DNA of 64,000 nt from Paenibacillus bouchesdurhonensis. Lineage in GTDB: Bacteria > Bacillota > Bacilli > Paenibacillales > Paenibacillaceae. The position numbers and the translations under genes are program-made. A model generated the notes under the pieces. It ran no database searches and was not told where the DNA came from. It saw only the letters and a list, made by a program, of their open reading frames with translations. The stretch's first letter is position 1, and every line of letters begins with the position of its first letter. Below are positions 7,036 through 16,524 of this stretch, in pieces. The DNA lies in the NCBI RefSeq assembly GCF_900155685.1, contig NZ_LT732548.1, positions 2,114,636 through 2,178,635 on the forward strand, written 5' to 3'.

Positions 7036-9312
7036 ATGACCTCAAACGAAACGCAAAAAGGTAAAATGCTGCAATCCCGAACAGCCGGATGGAGACATAG
7101 CGTATCTGTACGCTATGTTCTGTTTGCGCTGCTTATTATTATGTTCTATGCTAGTTTGGCGCCTAAGCTGCTGCCAGAAACCTATGATATTGCTGTTGGG
7201 CTGCCGAGCGACAAAGAAATCCTCGCTCCTATGGAAATTCCGGATACCAAGGCTACGCTGAAGGCGCAGGAAGAAGCAGCTGAAAAGGTGGGGCAAGTTT
7301 ACACGATTCTGCCGCTACGCAATGAGGCGCTCATCGGGCAAATGCTTGATCGGATATTCCGCCTTAACCAGGATGATCAGGTGTCGACCGACGATAAGAT
7401 TAAAATTTATCGTGAAGAATTGCCTCAGCGGGCTGAGGATCATATTCAGAATTTTATTCGGAACAACAGAAATTCGCCTAACTATTCCGAGAAGCTGTTC
7501 GAAGAAGTGAACGAGCGGATCAGTGAGCAGGCTTATCAGATTTCTGAAGAGACGTTTATTAAAATCCCTCGGCTGACACCGGAGGATATAAATGAAATGA
7601 AGCCTGTGGCTGCCGATATTGTAGCTAGGCTGACTACAGATCAAATTGTGGATGCCCAGACAGCGCGTGCCAAGGTTGCGGAGCAAGTGAGCACGAGTTC
7701 GTTGAGCAAGCGCGTATCCCGAGAAGTCGTCCAGGAGTTGGCCCGGCTAGCGATTACAGCAAACAAGTTCTATGACGAGGAAGCTACAAAAGCGGCGAAG
7801 GTAGAAGCGCGCGAGAACACGCCGACCGTATTCATCAAACAAGGGGATGTGCTGGTGCAAAAAGGGGAGAAAATTACCCCGGAAATGTACTCCTTGCTGG
7901 AAAAGAACGGGCTGCTCAAGGATGAAGTGAATTATTGGCCGCAATTCGGCCTGGTTATTCTGTCTTCGCTGCTGGCGGTCGGTCTTATTATGTATATCCG
8001 TCAATCGGAAGGCGCCAGCCGCTTCAAGTACAACAACGCGCAGTTCGTTATGCTGCTTCTCATTATTTTGATTACGATTATGTCGATGCACGTCGTCAAT
8101 ATTGTGCAAAATGAACAGCGGCCTTATATCGGCTATATTGCGCCTGTCGCGGTAGGAGCCATGCTGATTACGCTGCTGCTTGATATGTCTTTGGCTTATA
8201 TTTGTTCTATATTGTTCAGTATATTGGCTAGTATTATTCTTAATGTGCATAAAGGCCAAATTTTTGATTTCCAATTTGGATTCTTTGCAGTCGTAATTTC
8301 CTTTGCAGCTATATTTGCCATCCACCGGGCCAGCCAGCGTTCGACGCTGCTAAAGGCAGGGATTATGATTACGCTGTTTGGGGCCTTGGCGGTATTCACG
8401 CTGATTCTGGTTGATAATAATGGCTGGACGGAATCCAGTACGCTGTATGCCATTGGATTTGCCGTGGCAGGCGGGCTGCTGACGACGATCCTAGTGATTG
8501 GCCTAATGCCTTTCTTCGAGGTCACATTCGGGATACTTTCCGCCTTGAAGCTGGTCGAGCTCTCCAATCCGAACCATCCTTTATTGCGCAAGCTGCTCAC
8601 GGAGACGCCGGGAACGTACCATCATAGCGTCATGGTCGGCAATTTGTCGGAGGCGGCCGCGGAGGCGATCGGCGCTAACGGATTATTGTGCCGGGTAGGC
8701 TCGTATTATCATGATATCGGAAAAACAAAGCGTCCGAGCTATTTTATCGAGAATCAGAACAATATGGAGAATCCGCATGACTTTATCGATCCTAAGCTAA
8801 GCAAATCGATTATTATCGCACATGCCCGTGACGGGGTAGAGATGCAAAAGGATTATAAGCTGCCTAAGCCGATCCGCGACATAGCGGAGCAGCATCATGG
8901 AACGACCTTCCTGCACTATTTTTATCATAAGGCGCTTAGATTGGCTGAAGAGCAGGGCGTTGAACCGGACTTTACGGAGGAGGACTTCCGTTATCCAGGG
9001 CCGAAAGCGCAGTCGAAGGAATCGGCGATTGTCGGAATTGCCGACAGTGTAGAGGCGGCGGTTCGCTCCCTGCGTAAGCCGACCGTGGAACAGGTTGAGA
9101 CGATGATCGAGAAGATCATCAAAAGCCGTCTCGACGACCATCAATTCAATGAATGCGATCTGACGATGAGAGAGCTGGATGTCATCGCTCAGACGTTGAA
9201 GGAAACGGTGATGGGCATTTTCCATTCGCGGATCGAGTATCCGGAAGAAATTAAAAAGGTAAGTAATGGAGAGAAAGACGGGGGGCAGGAAGGTCATGGG
9301 GCTAAAGCTTGA
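7036..9312 (+). CDS. pgpH: HD-family cyclic-di-AMP phosphodiesterase PgpH (YqfF)
   Basis: This 758-residue membrane enzyme has the 7TMR-HD architecture. An N-terminal anchor (YVLFALLIIMFYASLAP) precedes a long extracellular domain. A block of hydrophobic helices covers roughly residues 300-500. A cytosolic HD domain follows, with HHSVMVGNLSEAA and the metal motif SYYHDIGKTKRP. The family hydrolyses c-di-AMP, a messenger for potassium and cell-wall homeostasis. ATG 7036 was chosen because AGGAGGG is eight bases upstream; an upstream in-frame TTG at 7000 has no site. It overlaps ybeY by 17 bp. Confidence 0.94.
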   Translation: MTSNETQKGKMLQSRTAGWRHSVSVRYVLFALLIIMFYASLAPKLLPETYDIAVGLPSDKEILAPMEIPDTKATLKAQEEAAEKVGQVYTILPLRNEALIGQMLDRIFRLNQDDQVSTDDKIKIYREELPQRAEDHIQNFIRNNRNSPNYSEKLFEEVNERISEQAYQISEETFIKIPRLTPEDINEMKPVAADIVARLTTDQIVDAQTARAKVAEQVSTSSLSKRVSREVVQELARLAITANKFYDEEATKAAKVEARENTPTVFIKQGDVLVQKGEKITPEMYSLLEKNGLLKDEVNYWPQFGLVILSSLLAVGLIMYIRQSEGASRFKYNNAQFVMLLLIILITIMSMHVVNIVQNEQRPYIGYIAPVAVGAMLITLLLDMSLAYICSILFSILASIILNVHKGQIFDFQFGFFAVVISFAAIFAIHRASQRSTLLKAGIMITLFGALAVFTLILVDNNGWTESSTLYAIGFAVAGGLLTTILVIGLMPFFEVTFGILSALKLVELSNPNHPLLRKLLTETPGTYHHSVMVGNLSEAAAEAIGANGLLCRVGSYYHDIGKTKRPSYFIENQNNMENPHDFIDPKLSKSIIIAHARDGVEMQKDYKLPKPIRDIAEQHHGTTFLHYFYHKALRLAEEQGVEPDFTEEDFRYPGPKAQSKESAIVGIADSVEAAVRSLRKPTVEQVETMIEKIIKSRLDDHQFNECDLTMRELDVIAQTLKETVMGIFHSRIEYPEEIKKVSNGEKDGGQEGHGAKA

Positions 9313-9796
9313 ATGCAACAATGAGCAAGAAATTCTCGAAATCGGGGAAGATTTAATAAAGCTATTGAATACGCTGCTGCAAAAAGCGGGAGAGGCCGAA
9401 GGAGTTTCCGAAGGCGAAGTAGCCCTTACTTTTGTGGATGATGAAGAGATCCATGCGCTCAATCGAGAATATCGAGGGATTGATCGGCCTACGGATGTGC
9501 TCTCTTTTGCTATGAATGAATCGCTGGAAGATGAGCAAGAAATTATTTACGAGCTGGAGGAAGGCGAAGAGCTGGAGGACGGCTTTGGCGACATGCTCGG
9601 AGATATTATTATTTCGGTGGAGACGGCGAAGGCGCAAAGTGAAGATTACGGTCATTCTTTGAACCGGGAAATCGGATTTTTATTCGTTCACGGCTTCCTG
9701 CATCTGCTTGGCTACGATCATCAGGATGCAGCGAGCGAAGCGGAGATGATGGGGAAGCAGGAGGCTGTCCTCGCCCAAGTAGGGCTGACCCGCTAA
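9296..9796 (+). CDS. ybeY: rRNA maturation RNase YbeY
   Basis: This 166-residue zinc protein is YbeY, a single-strand endoribonuclease for 16S rRNA 3-prime maturation and ribosome quality control. The zinc motif HGFLHLLGYDH gives ligands H132, H136 and H142, and REYRGIDRPTDVLSFA is the other conserved block. An insertion of about 25 mostly acidic residues (residues 74-98) follows it. ATG 9296 is preferred over 9266 because it gives the normal family N-terminus. Its stop overlaps the next start by one base. Confidence 0.94.
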   Translation: MGLKLECNNEQEILEIGEDLIKLLNTLLQKAGEAEGVSEGEVALTFVDDEEIHALNREYRGIDRPTDVLSFAMNESLEDEQEIIYELEEGEELEDGFGDMLGDIIISVETAKAQSEDYGHSLNREIGFLFVHGFLHLLGYDHQDAASEAEMMGKQEAVLAQVGLTR

Positions 9797-10164
9797 TGAA
9801 GCCCGCACCGAAATGGAGCGACACTTTCCGTTATGCTGCTGAAGGCATTGTATCAGCGCTGAGGTCGGAGAGGAATATGCGGATCCATTTGCTAGCCGCG
9901 GTCATTGTTCTGCTGGCTGCCATGTATTTTCGGCTTCCAGGTCGTGATATCGCAGTGCTGCTTATCGTCATTGGCCTTGTCATTGCGGCAGAGCTAGTTA
10001 ACACGGCGTTGGAATCCATTGTGGATCTCGTCTCGCCGGAGTGGCATCCACTCGCGAAGAAGACAAAGGATACTGCGGCCGGCGCAGTGCTTGTCATGGC
10101 GATGGTTGCGGTATGTGTGGGATGCTTGCTATTTTATGAGCCGGTCATGGGGTATTTTCAGTAG
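9796..10164 (+). CDS. dgkA: Diacylglycerol/undecaprenol kinase family protein
   Basis: This 122-residue integral membrane kinase has three hydrophobic segments and the family signature AELVNTALESIVD. In Gram-positive bacteria this family phosphorylates undecaprenol, recycling the lipid carrier for cell-wall polymers. Its start overlaps the ybeY stop (TAATG), so translation is coupled. The order ybeY-dgkA-cdd-era is conserved in Bacilli. Confidence 0.92.
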   Translation: MKPAPKWSDTFRYAAEGIVSALRSERNMRIHLLAAVIVLLAAMYFRLPGRDIAVLLIVIGLVIAAELVNTALESIVDLVSPEWHPLAKKTKDTAAGAVLVMAMVAVCVGCLLFYEPVMGYFQ

Positions 10165-10230
10165 CTCCTGATGACGAAATGCAAGAGGAGAGTACTTACG
10201 TTTTTCTTATTGCCAGAGGAGATGATGACG

Positions 10231-10638
10231 ATGGATAACACGAATTTGCTGTTAGAAGCGATTAAAGCACGGGCTGCTGCGTATATCCCTTATTCAGGCT
10301 TTGCGGTCGGCGCCGCACTGCTTGATGCGGATGGCCATGTTCATCACGGCTGCAATATTGAGAATGCGGCCTACGGGCCAACCAACTGCGCGGAGCGCAC
10401 AGCGCTGTTCCGTGCTATAGCGGATGGACTTGCTCCGCGAAGCTTCCAGGCGCTTGCTGTTATCGGCGAAACGGATGAGCCCATTGCGCCGTGCGGTGTA
10501 TGCCGTCAGGTTATGCTGGAGCTGTGCAGTCCCGACATGCCCGTTATTCTTGGCAACATGAAAGGCGATATTAGGGAAACGACGGTTGCCGAGCTGCTGC
10601 CTGATGCCTTCGGGCCTGCCGATTTGCAGAAAGCGTAA
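10231..10638 (+). CDS. cdd: Cytidine deaminase
   Basis: This 135-residue enzyme deaminates cytidine and deoxycytidine in pyrimidine salvage. The catalytic block [16 protein letters not shown] supplies the first zinc cysteine and the proton-shuttling glutamate, and PCGVCRQVM supplies the other two cysteines. Four in-frame ATGs lie near the start. I chose 10231, nine to ten bases after AGAGGAG, because it gives the family length and the usual [19 protein letters not shown] opening. It is followed by era. Confidence 0.94.
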   Translation: MDNTNLLLEAIKARAAAYIPYSGFAVGAALLDADGHVHHGCNIENAAYGPTNCAERTALFRAIADGLAPRSFQALAVIGETDEPIAPCGVCRQVMLELCSPDMPVILGNMKGDIRETTVAELLPDAFGPADLQKA

Positions 10639-10682
10639 TCTCACATCAGATGCAGTATCGCACGAAGAAAGGACTAGAGAAA

Positions 10683-11585
10683 ATGGCGAAGAAAAAGTTT
10701 AAATCCGGGTTTGTAGCCATCGTCGGCAGGCCGAATGTCGGCAAATCGACATTGATGAACCATATTATTGGGCAGAAAATTGCAATTATGTCCGATAAGC
10801 CGCAGACGACGCGGAACAAAATCCATGGTGTATATACGACAGATAACATGCAGATCGTGTTCCTGGATACTCCAGGCATCCATAAGCGCCAATCGAAGCT
10901 TGGGGATTATATGAACACGACCGCATTGAATACATTAGGCGAAGTAGAAGCTGTACTGTTCCTCGTGGATGCTTCCGAGGGATTCGGAGGAGGCGACCGA
11001 TTCATTATCGAGCGGCTGAAGGACGTCAACACTCCCGTGATTCTCGTCATGAATAAGATCGACCGGATCGAGCCGGAGCAGCTGCTGCCCATGATTGAGC
11101 AGTATCGCGATCTGTATAATTTTGCAGAAATCGTGCCGATTTCTGCAATACTCGGCAATAACGTCACTACGCTGCTTGAGCAAATCGGCAAATATTTGCC
11201 GGAGGGGCCGCAATATTATCCTGAAGACCAGATTACCGATCATCCTGAGCAATTTGTCTGTGCCGAATTGATTCGTGAGAAGATTCTGCACTTAACGCGT
11301 GAGGAAGTGCCGCATTCCATTGCAGTGACGATCGAAGATATGCGGGTGGAGGATAATGGGGTTGTCTATATTTCCGCGGTAATATTTGTAGAGCGGGATT
11401 CGCAGAAAGGAATCATTATCGGCAAGCAGGGCGCGCTGCTTAAAGAAGTCGGCAAGCAGGCAAGACAGGATATTCAAAATTTACTCGGTTCAAAAATCTT
11501 TCTCGAGCTATGGGTCAAAGTGAAGAAGGATTGGCGGAACCAGGAACGAATATTGAAGGATCTTGGCTTCCATCGAGACGCTTAG
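10683..11585 (+). CDS. era: GTPase Era
   Basis: This 300-residue GTPase binds 16S rRNA and helps assemble the 30S subunit. G1 is [13 protein letters not shown]3 is DTPG, and G4 is MNKIDR. A C-terminal KH domain contains [17 protein letters not shown]. The start at 10683 sits after AAAGGA; the in-frame ATG at 10650 would add a non-conserved 11-residue tail. It lies downstream of cdd and is followed by a terminator. Confidence 0.96.
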   Translation: MAKKKFKSGFVAIVGRPNVGKSTLMNHIIGQKIAIMSDKPQTTRNKIHGVYTTDNMQIVFLDTPGIHKRQSKLGDYMNTTALNTLGEVEAVLFLVDASEGFGGGDRFIIERLKDVNTPVILVMNKIDRIEPEQLLPMIEQYRDLYNFAEIVPISAILGNNVTTLLEQIGKYLPEGPQYYPEDQITDHPEQFVCAELIREKILHLTREEVPHSIAVTIEDMRVEDNGVVYISAVIFVERDSQKGIIIGKQGALLKEVGKQARQDIQNLLGSKIFLELWVKVKKDWRNQERILKDLGFHRDA

Positions 11586-11586
11586 C

Positions 11587-11629
11587 CCGCGGATGGCTGC
11601 TTGTTCGAGACGAGCTAATCCGCGGTTTT
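11587..11629 (+). terminator. Intrinsic terminator after era
   Basis: CCGCGGAT (11587-11594) pairs with ATCCGCGG (11618-11625) and TTTT follows. The T tract is short, so termination may be partial. Confidence 0.65.
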
Positions 11630-11743
11630 ATGCTCATTTAATACTTGTCAGTTATGGTAGTTATTACATCACATAGTCCAGGCTCACCGGGTCATCCTAT
11701 TATTCATAATGCAGCTTCATTTCCGAAGAAAGGATGAATACGA

Positions 11744-11896
11744 ATGCGAGATTTTTCGTGGAAGTATTTTGCGATGACTGGAGATGTCGATGCTTACATG
11801 CTATACAAAGAATCCGGCAGCGATTCCTCAGGGGAAGCTGCGGCAGCGGCAGAGCTGGATGCTACGGAGCAGGATGTAGACGCGGCTCCGCTGTAA
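11744..11896 (+). CDS. yqzL: Small YqzL-like protein
   Basis: This short frame encodes 50 residues beginning MRDFSWKYFAMTGDVDAYMLYKE and ending in an Ala/Asp/Glu-rich tail. The first part closely resembles B. subtilis YqzL as I recall it, and the position between era and recO is the same. AAAGGA lies about 10 bases upstream of the ATG. It overlaps, in another frame, a spurious upstream extension of recO. No function is known. Confidence 0.85.
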   Translation: MRDFSWKYFAMTGDVDAYMLYKESGSDSSGEAAAAAELDATEQDVDAAPL

Positions 11897-11922
11897 CAAC
11901 AAAGCAGGCTTGGGGGAGAAAC

Positions 11923-12672
11923 ATGCTATACAGGGTGGAAGGAATCGTCATCCGCAGCATGGATTATGGTGAGGGGAACAAGATCATTACGCTGTGCACG
12001 GCAACGCACGGCAAGATCGGGGTTCTCGCCCGCGGGGCTAAAAAGGTCAAGAGTCGTCATGCTGCTCTGACCCAGCCATTTACTTATGGTGAATATACGT
12101 TCTATAGGCAAAAAGAAGGTCTTGGAACGCTTAATCAAGGTGAGATTATAGAATCTCACTTTTCTTTACGTGAAGATTTATATTCGGCGGCCTATGCATC
12201 CTATGCGTGCGAGCTACTGGATCGGACGCTGCAGGATGAAGAAGTCGGCAGCTTCTGGTTCAATCAGCTTAAGGCTTGCCTGGCCGGACTCTCCGCTGGC
12301 AAGGATCCGGTAATCGTCATTCATTTATTCGAAATGAAAATATTGCAGGCGGCTGGTTACGGCCCGGTCATAGAGGAGTGTCTATCCTGTGGACGGCAGG
12401 ACGATACGCACTTCATCAGCCCGCGGCTTGGAGGGAGACTGTGCCGCAGCTGCAGGCATCATGATCCTGCCGCGATGAAGGTAGCCCCGGGAACCTTCAA
12501 GCTTTTATCATTGTTTGAGCGCATGGATCTGCGCCGTTTAGGCAACGTTGAGGTAAGGGATTCGACAAAGGAAGAGTTAAAAAAAATTATGCGTGCTTTC
12601 ATTGATATGCAGCTTGGCCTGCAGCTGAAATCCAGGAACTTCCTTGATCAATTAGACAAATATGAAATTTGA
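11923..12672 (+). CDS. recO: DNA repair protein RecO
   Basis: This 249-residue protein loads RecA onto SSB-coated gaps together with RecR and RecF. It has the N-terminal OB-fold opening LYRVEGIVIRSMDYGEGNKI and a C-terminal zinc site with C153, C156, C174 and C177 (CLSCG and CRSC). ATG 11923 follows GGGGGAG and gives the usual family start; a longer frame from 11734 is the shadow of yqzL. It ends inside the -35 box of the next promoter. Confidence 0.95.
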   Translation: MLYRVEGIVIRSMDYGEGNKIITLCTATHGKIGVLARGAKKVKSRHAALTQPFTYGEYTFYRQKEGLGTLNQGEIIESHFSLREDLYSAAYASYACELLDRTLQDEEVGSFWFNQLKACLAGLSAGKDPVIVIHLFEMKILQAAGYGPVIEECLSCGRQDDTHFISPRLGGRLCRSCRHHDPAAMKVAPGTFKLLSLFERMDLRRLGNVEVRDSTKEELKKIMRAFIDMQLGLQLKSRNFLDQLDKYEI

Positions 12673-12698
12673 CTTTATATTCGTAATTCATGTATTAT
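12669..12698 (+). promoter_or_regulatory. Sigma-A promoter of the glyQS T-box transcript
   Basis: TTGACT (12669-12674) and TATTAT (12693-12698) are spaced by 18 bp. The -35 box overlaps the recO stop codon. The predicted start near 12705 lies just upstream of T-box stem I. Confidence 0.7.
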
Positions 12699-12704
12699 AG
12701 AAAA

Positions 12705-12975
12705 GATTTCTCTTATTAGAGACTCGTGCGTTGAATGGGAAAAGTAGTGGTTCTTTAACCGGATTAGCGACTCGGGGATGGTGCAAGCCCGAGCTGGAGA
12801 GATTCATGAAAGGGCGGCCCTGGAGCACGAAAATGATCGTGAAAAAGCGGATTTTGCAAAACGACGGCTCATATGGCAGCCTGCCGTAATGCAAATCAAG
12901 TAGGGTGGAACCGCGGGAAGTAACAGCTCTCGTCCCTACGTCTGAACAGCAGGCGTAGGTGACGGGAGCTTTTTG
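12705..12975 (+). ncRNA. T-box leader of glyQS
   Basis: The leader carries the invariant T-box AGGGTGGAACCGCG (12902-12915). It is followed by a strong terminator hairpin pairing AGCTCTCGTC-CTACG with GCGTAG-GACGGGAGCT and a T run ending at 12975. A long stem I precedes it. T-box RNAs sense uncharged tRNA and let transcription continue into the synthetase gene; glycine specificity is inferred from the downstream genes because I could not place the specifier codon with certainty. Confidence 0.93.
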
Positions 12976-13028
12976 CACGTCATTTTACCGTCAGCTGAAC
13001 ACGAACAAGTGTGAAGGAGTTGTGGTTC

Positions 13029-13916
13029 ATGAATTTTCAACAAATGATATTAACGCTGCAGCAGTTCTGGGCGGAGCAGAATTGTATCGTTGTGCAGCCT
13101 TATGATGTGGAAAAAGGCGCAGGAACGCTCAACCCGATGACGTTCTTGCGTTCGATTGGGCCGGAGCCTTGGAATGTCGCTTATGTAGAGCCCTCCCGCA
13201 GACCGGCGGATGGCCGGTATGGCGAGAATCCGAACCGGTTGTATCAGCATCATCAGTTTCAGGTTATTTTGAAGCCTTCTCCTGATAATATTCAGGAAAT
13301 ATATCTTGAGAGCTTGGAGCGGCTTGGCATTAACCCGCTGGAGCATGATATCCGTTTTGTTGAGGATAACTGGGAGCATCCAGGTCTCGGCGCATGGGGC
13401 CTAGGCTGGGAAGTATGGCTTGACGGTATGGAAATTACGCAGTTTACGTATTTTCAGCAAGTTGGGGGCATCGAAACGAATCCCGTCGCCGTTGAAATTA
13501 CGTACGGTATGGAGCGCCTCGCTTCTTACATCCAGGAGAAGGAAAACGTATTCGACCTCGAGTGGGTTAATGGAACATCGTATGGCGATGTATTCCATCA
13601 GCCGGAATTCGAGCATTCCAAGTACACGTTCGAGACTTCGGATGTGAAAATGCTCTTTACCTTATTCAACATGTACGAACAGGAAGCTTCCAAGGCTATG
13701 GATCAGCATCTTGTATTTCCGGCCTATGATTACGTCCTGAAATGTTCGCATACGTTCAATCTGCTTGATGCGCGCGGTGCGATTAGCGTGACGGAGAGAA
13801 CAGGGTACATTACGCGCGTGCGTAATTTGGCCCGCCAGGTGGCGGCAACGTATTTGGAGGAACGAGAGAAGCTTGGATTCCCAATGCTGAAGAAAGGGGG
13901 CGAAATCCATGGCTAA
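13029..13916 (+). CDS. glyQ: Glycyl-tRNA synthetase alpha subunit
   Basis: This 295-residue protein is the catalytic alpha chain of the alpha2-beta2 bacterial glycyl-tRNA synthetase. The opening [18 protein letters not shown] and the block [20 protein letters not shown] are conserved class II synthetase motifs. ATG 13029 lies ten bases after AAGGAG; an upstream start at 13011 overlaps that site. It overlaps glyS by 8 bp and is controlled by the T-box leader. Confidence 0.97.
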   Translation: MNFQQMILTLQQFWAEQNCIVVQPYDVEKGAGTLNPMTFLRSIGPEPWNVAYVEPSRRPADGRYGENPNRLYQHHQFQVILKPSPDNIQEIYLESLERLGINPLEHDIRFVEDNWEHPGLGAWGLGWEVWLDGMEITQFTYFQQVGGIETNPVAVEITYGMERLASYIQEKENVFDLEWVNGTSYGDVFHQPEFEHSKYTFETSDVKMLFTLFNMYEQEASKAMDQHLVFPAYDYVLKCSHTFNLLDARGAISVTERTGYITRVRNLARQVAATYLEEREKLGFPMLKKGGEIHG

Positions 13917-15987
13917 GGATTTATTATTTGAAATCGGGCTTGAGGAAATGCCGGCCCGTTTTATTCGCGGTGCTATGGAACAGTTGAGTGATCGGACGGT
14001 AAAATGGCTGGACGAGCACCTGATCCAGCATGGTGAGGTTGCTGTTTATGCGACTCCTCGCCGCCTAGCGGTGCTGGTTAAAGAGGTGGCGGACAAGCAA
14101 AAGGACGTTCACGAAGAAGTAAAAGGCCCTTCGCGCAAAATCGCTTTGGACGAAAATGGACAGTGGAGCAAAGCAGCGCTTGGTTTCGCGCGGAGTCAAG
14201 GTGCTGATCCGGAGCAGTTCACCTTTAAAGAGCTCGGAGGCACCGAGTACGTATATGTAAGCAAGAGCCAGACCGGTGTTGAGACTTCTTCGATCATAGC
14301 CGGGGGATTGGCGGATATTCTGCATGCGATGAACTTCCCGAAAAATATGCGCTGGGGCAGCTATGAATTTAAATTCGTACGGCCGATCCGCTGGATAGTA
14401 GCTTTGTTGGGCAGTCAGGTTATCGACATCGAAATCGCGGGTGTAAAGTCAGGCAATGTTACGCGTGGGCATCGTTTTCTCAGTGGAGAGATTGAGATTG
14501 GACAGCCGTCGAATTATGTGGAGGCGCTGCGTAAAGGCCATGTGATCGCTGATGTGGATGAGCGCCAGGAAATGATACTTCAGCAAATTAACGCCTTGGC
14601 TAAAGAGCAAGGTTGGAATATTTCGGTGAAGGAAGATTTGCTGGAGGAGGTACTGTTCCTGGTGGAAACGCCGACCGTGCTGTTTGGAACCTTCGAGGAA
14701 TCATTCCTGCACATTCCGCAGGAGGTGCTGATTACTTCGATGCGCGAGCATCAACGTTATTTCCCGGTACTGAATGAACAAGGGGAGCTCCTTCCTTATT
14801 TTGTAACTGTGCGGAATGGCAATGCCGATCACATCGAAGTTATTGCCAGAGGCAATGAGAAGGTGCTGCGGGCTCGGTTGTCCGATGCTAAATTTTTCTA
14901 TGAAGAGGATCAGAGGCTGGCGATTAAGGATGCTTTATCGAAGCTGGAGAGCATTGTCTTCCATGAGGAGCTTGGCACAGTCGGCGATAAAGTACGCCGT
15001 ATCCGGCGCAATGCCGAGAAGCTGGCCGCTGAGCTAGGGATCGATACGGGAACCGCTGAAGCGGTTAATCGCACCGCGGAAATTTGCAAATTCGATCTCG
15101 TTACACAGATGGTCTATGAGTTTCCCGAGCTACAGGGCGTGATGGGCGAAGATTACGCGCGCAAGGCTGGAGAATCGGAAGCCGTGGCGAAGGGGATCTT
15201 CGAGCATTATCAGCCTAGATTTGCCGGCGATGCGGTACCGGGCTCCGAAGTAGGCTCGATTGTTAGCATTGCCGATAAAATCGATACGATCGCAGGCTGT
15301 TTCTCTATCGGCATTGTTCCGACGGGGTCGCAGGATCCTTACGGTCTTCGCCGCCAGGCTGCAGGGATCGTACAGATTATTTTAGAGCACAAGCTCTCGC
15401 TTACGCTTCCCGTGCTGTTCGAAATCGCCTTGGAAACACATCAACATTTCCATGATTTGAAACGATCGAAGGAAGAGATATTAAAAGATCTGACGGACTT
15501 CTTTGGACTACGGATTAAGAAGACGCTGTCTGATCATGTCCGTTACGATGTCGTAGATGCGGTCATCTCAGCGGGCTATGACGATGTAGTTTCCGTTATG
15601 GCAAGAGGAGAAACGCTGATGGCTGCGGTGAACAATCAAGACGATTTCAAAACGACGGTCGAATCGTTTGGCAGAGTAAGCAACTTGGCTGCGAAGGCAT
15701 CTTCTGAGAAAGTGCGTTCGGATTTATTGAATGAGCCAGCGGAATCACAGCTGTACGAAGGCTGGAAGTCGGTGAAGACTGAATATCAAAAGGCATTGGA
15801 ACAACGGGATGCCGTCAAGGCTTTGCAATTGATTTCTAGCCTGAAAGGCGATATTACCTTGTTCTTCGATAAAGTCATGGTTATGGCTGAGGATGAAACG
15901 GTTCGTGCCAATCGTCTGGCATTGCTCAAAGCCATTGATGAAGACCTGAGAATATTCGCCGATTTCAGCAAGCTCGTTTGGGCATAA
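13909..15987 (+). CDS. glyS: Glycyl-tRNA synthetase beta subunit
   Basis: This 692-residue beta chain binds tRNA-Gly and is required for aminoacylation with GlyQ. Recognisable blocks are [20 protein letters not shown] at the N-terminus, [30 protein letters not shown], and [18 protein letters not shown] in the HD-like region. Its start lies within the last codons of glyQ after AAAGGGGG, so translation is coupled. Confidence 0.97.
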   Translation: MAKDLLFEIGLEEMPARFIRGAMEQLSDRTVKWLDEHLIQHGEVAVYATPRRLAVLVKEVADKQKDVHEEVKGPSRKIALDENGQWSKAALGFARSQGADPEQFTFKELGGTEYVYVSKSQTGVETSSIIAGGLADILHAMNFPKNMRWGSYEFKFVRPIRWIVALLGSQVIDIEIAGVKSGNVTRGHRFLSGEIEIGQPSNYVEALRKGHVIADVDERQEMILQQINALAKEQGWNISVKEDLLEEVLFLVETPTVLFGTFEESFLHIPQEVLITSMREHQRYFPVLNEQGELLPYFVTVRNGNADHIEVIARGNEKVLRARLSDAKFFYEEDQRLAIKDALSKLESIVFHEELGTVGDKVRRIRRNAEKLAAELGIDTGTAEAVNRTAEICKFDLVTQMVYEFPELQGVMGEDYARKAGESEAVAKGIFEHYQPRFAGDAVPGSEVGSIVSIADKIDTIAGCFSIGIVPTGSQDPYGLRRQAAGIVQIILEHKLSLTLPVLFEIALETHQHFHDLKRSKEEILKDLTDFFGLRIKKTLSDHVRYDVVDAVISAGYDDVVSVMARGETLMAAVNNQDDFKTTVESFGRVSNLAAKASSEKVRSDLLNEPAESQLYEGWKSVKTEYQKALEQRDAVKALQLISSLKGDITLFFDKVMVMAEDETVRANRLALLKAIDEDLRIFADFSKLVWA

Positions 15988-16019
15988 TACCAGATTAAAA
16001 GGGTGGGAGTCTGAGTCAG

Positions 16020-16481
16020 ATGAGTATACGTATTGTCGTTGACGGGGACTCCTGTCCTGTTAAAGCTGAAATTGTTGATACAGCTGCAAAGTTTGGTGTC
16101 GGTGTACTGATGGTATCCTCCTATGACCATGTGATTAAGCAGGTCTCGGGGGTTACCGTTGTTCAGGTTGACCGCAGCCAGCAAAGCGCGGACTTGTACA
16201 TTGCCAACCATATCGCTAGAAACGATGTGGTGGTTACCCAGGACTATGGATTGGCTGCGCTGGCTTTAGCCAAATCTTGCCGAATATTGTCGCCAAGGGG
16301 CGACGAGTATCATTCGGGCAATATTGAATATTTGCTGGAGCGTCGTCATCATCACGCAAAAGCAAGGCGCGGCGGCCGTTATTTCAAAGGGCCAAAGCCC
16401 TTTACGGACGATGACCGTAAAAAGTTTATCGATGTGTTGTCAAAAGTTTTGCGAGATATGCAGGAGAATGTACAATTTTAG
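16020..16481 (+). CDS. yqxD: YaiI/YqxD family protein (DUF188)
   Basis: This 153-residue cytosolic protein belongs to the YaiI/YqxD family, whose fold resembles PIN-type nucleases. The conserved opening IVVDGDSCPVKAEI and the acidic block NDVVVTQDYGLAALAL fit that group. In B. subtilis yqxD also precedes dnaG. The ccpN-yqfL genes that lie between glyS and yqxD in B. subtilis are not here. Function is undetermined. Confidence 0.88.
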   Translation: MSIRIVVDGDSCPVKAEIVDTAAKFGVGVLMVSSYDHVIKQVSGVTVVQVDRSQQSADLYIANHIARNDVVVTQDYGLAALALAKSCRILSPRGDEYHSGNIEYLLERRHHHAKARRGGRYFKGPKPFTDDDRKKFIDVLSKVLRDMQENVQF

Positions 16482-16524
16482 CGAATTACTATTTACGTGT
16501 TATATAGAGATGAAGGTGGTTTGG

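Noticed and set aside
11734..11922. N-terminal extension of recO
   Set aside because: The extra 63 residues are the out-of-frame shadow of yqzL; the normal RecO start MLYRVEGIV is at 11923 with its own ribosome site.
12688..12978. Reverse open frame across the glyQS leader
   Set aside because: The interval is a T-box RNA; the reverse frame has no support.
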